From positions 62,001 to 126,000 of the forward strand of contig NZ_BROH01000012.1 in NCBI RefSeq assembly GCF_027923545.1: a stretch of DNA of 64,000 nt, given 5' to 3'. Below, piece by piece: positions 63,285 to 64,000 of the stretch. Made by a program: the position numbers and the translations under genes. The stretch's first letter is position 1. Every line of letters starts with the position of its first letter. Below the pieces are notes generated by a model. The model saw only the letters and a list, made by a program, of their open reading frames with translations, ran no database searches and was not told the origin of the DNA. Source of the stretch: Sinisalibacter aestuarii. GTDB lineage: Bacteria; Pseudomonadota; Alphaproteobacteria; Rhodobacterales; Rhodobacteraceae.

Positions 63285-64000
63285 GTGGCCCGAGCCCTGC
63301 TGGCGAGCTTTGCCGACCGTATTCAGAAACCCGACCTGCGCCTGGCGCCGACCGAACAGTTGAGCGCGAGCCGCCTGCGGATCGAGATCCTGTCGGGCCT
63401 GACCGTGGCGCTGGCGCTGGTGCCCGAGGCGGTGGCCTTCGCCTTCGTTGCCGGGGTGCATCCGCTGGTTGGGCTGTACGCCGCCTTCCTCGTCGGGCTG
63501 GTGACGGCGCTGATCGGCGGGCGGCCGGGGATGATTTCGGGCGCGACCGGGGCGCTGGCGGTGGTGATGGTGGCGCTGGTGGCGACGCATGGGGTGGAAT
63601 ACCTCTTCGCCACGGTCGTGCTGATGGGGCTGTTGCAGGTTTTTGCCGGGGTGATGCACTGGGGCAAATTCATCCGCCTGGTGCCGCATCCGGTGATGCT
63701 GGGCTTCGTCAACGGCCTCGCCATCGTGATCTTTCTCGCCCAGCTCGGCCAGTTCAAGGTGCCGGGCAGCGCCGAGGCTTCGGGCCACGGCATCGGCGGC
63801 GGCGACTGGCTCACCGGAGTGCCGCTCTACACCATGCTGGGCCTCGTGGCGCTGACGATGGTGGTGATCTGGGCGGTGCCGAAGTTAACGAAGGCGATCC
63901 CCGCGCCGCTGGCCGGGATCGTGGTGGTCGCCGCCGTGGTGATCGGCCTCGGCATCGAGGTGCCGCGTGTGGGCGATATGGCCTCGATCGAGGGCGGCTT
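63285..64000 (+). CDS. SulP-family anion transporter (partial)
   Basis: This is the first 238 codons of a SulP/SLC26-type membrane transporter that runs off the window. The GTG at 63285 follows GAGAGG. The conserved start [20 protein letters not shown], then [15 protein letters not shown] and [16 protein letters not shown], identify the family, which moves sulfate, bicarbonate or other anions. Further helices follow to the window end. A STAS domain, usual at the C-terminus, would lie outside. Whether it carries sulfate is not known from this part. Confidence 0.9.
   Translation, partial: MARALLASFADRIQKPDLRLAPTEQLSASRLRIEILSGLTVALALVPEAVAFAFVAGVHPLVGLYAAFLVGLVTALIGGRPGMISGATGALAVVMVALVATHGVEYLFATVVLMGLLQVFAGVMHWGKFIRLVPHPVMLGFVNGLAIVIFLAQLGQFKVPGSAEASGHGIGGGDWLTGVPLYTMLGLVALTMVVIWAVPKLTKAIPAPLAGIVVVAAVVIGLGIEVPRVGDMASIEGG

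Overview
The window looks like the chromosome of a high-GC alphaproteobacterium of the order Rhodobacterales (Rhodobacter/Roseobacter relatives). This rests on family-level recognition, not a database search. Supporting signs are the cysI-cysH-DUF934 sulfate assimilation block with a DUF2849 gene and a ferredoxin-NADP reductase, GapR, a short Hint-domain protein, a cox cluster ordered coxB-ctaB-small ORF-ctaG-coxC-surf1, a HupK-like protein, and roughly two-thirds G+C with dense, often overlapping genes.

Layout. 1-2119 is an AT-richer accessory stretch with two convergent genes for unknown secreted proteins. It abuts the 3' end of a tRNA-Gly gene, as an integrated element would. 2.3-5.2 kb holds a DUF2314 protein, an SQR-like flavoprotein, a (CCGGAAAA)n tandem array and fpr. 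5.3-9.0 kb is the assimilatory sulfate reduction operon with a divergent Lrp/AsnC regulator. 9.0-14.3 kb carries a Hint protein, tRNA-Leu, trigger factor, a lytic transglycosylase, a TylF-type methyltransferase and rpsF-rpsR-rplI. 14.5-17.4 kb holds a membrane protein and fabD-fabG-acpP. 17.6-21.8 kb holds a rhodanese-HigA fusion and a two-component module built on a transporter-histidine kinase fusion. 21.9-27.7 kb has an orphan FliM-like protein, a TraR/DksA protein behind an FNR-like box, a FadJ-like protein with a degenerate dehydrogenase half, small membrane proteins, gapR and a sulfotransferase-like protein. 27.8-33.7 kb has an Fe3+-type ABC permease, tRNA-Thr with an integrase remnant at its 3' end, katG and a HupK-like protein.

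34-37 kb is a betaine/proline-type ABC uptake operon. 37-44.6 kb carries a GT2 glycosyltransferase, thrS, two alpha/beta hydrolases, an FAH-family hydrolase and a phospholipase D-like lipoprotein. 44.6-50 kb is topA, dprA and tldD, all on the minus strand. 50.2-57.8 kb is an aa3 cytochrome oxidase subunit and assembly cluster (no subunit I) followed by thrC, an M16 peptidase and a GNAT acetyltransferase. 58-64 kb holds an MBL-fold protein, a GlcD-type oxidase, a DHFR-like protein, the purine salvage set mtnP-DUF2927-apt and the start of a SulP transporter that runs off the window.

Most of the window is housekeeping. The points that stand out are the two tRNA-associated mobile-element scars, the tandem array, the rhodanese-HigA fusion, the stand-alone hydrogenase-large-subunit homologue, the degenerate FadJ and a short intergenic motif found twice. 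I found no CRISPR array, rRNA operon, complete insertion sequence or clearly new multi-gene defence system.
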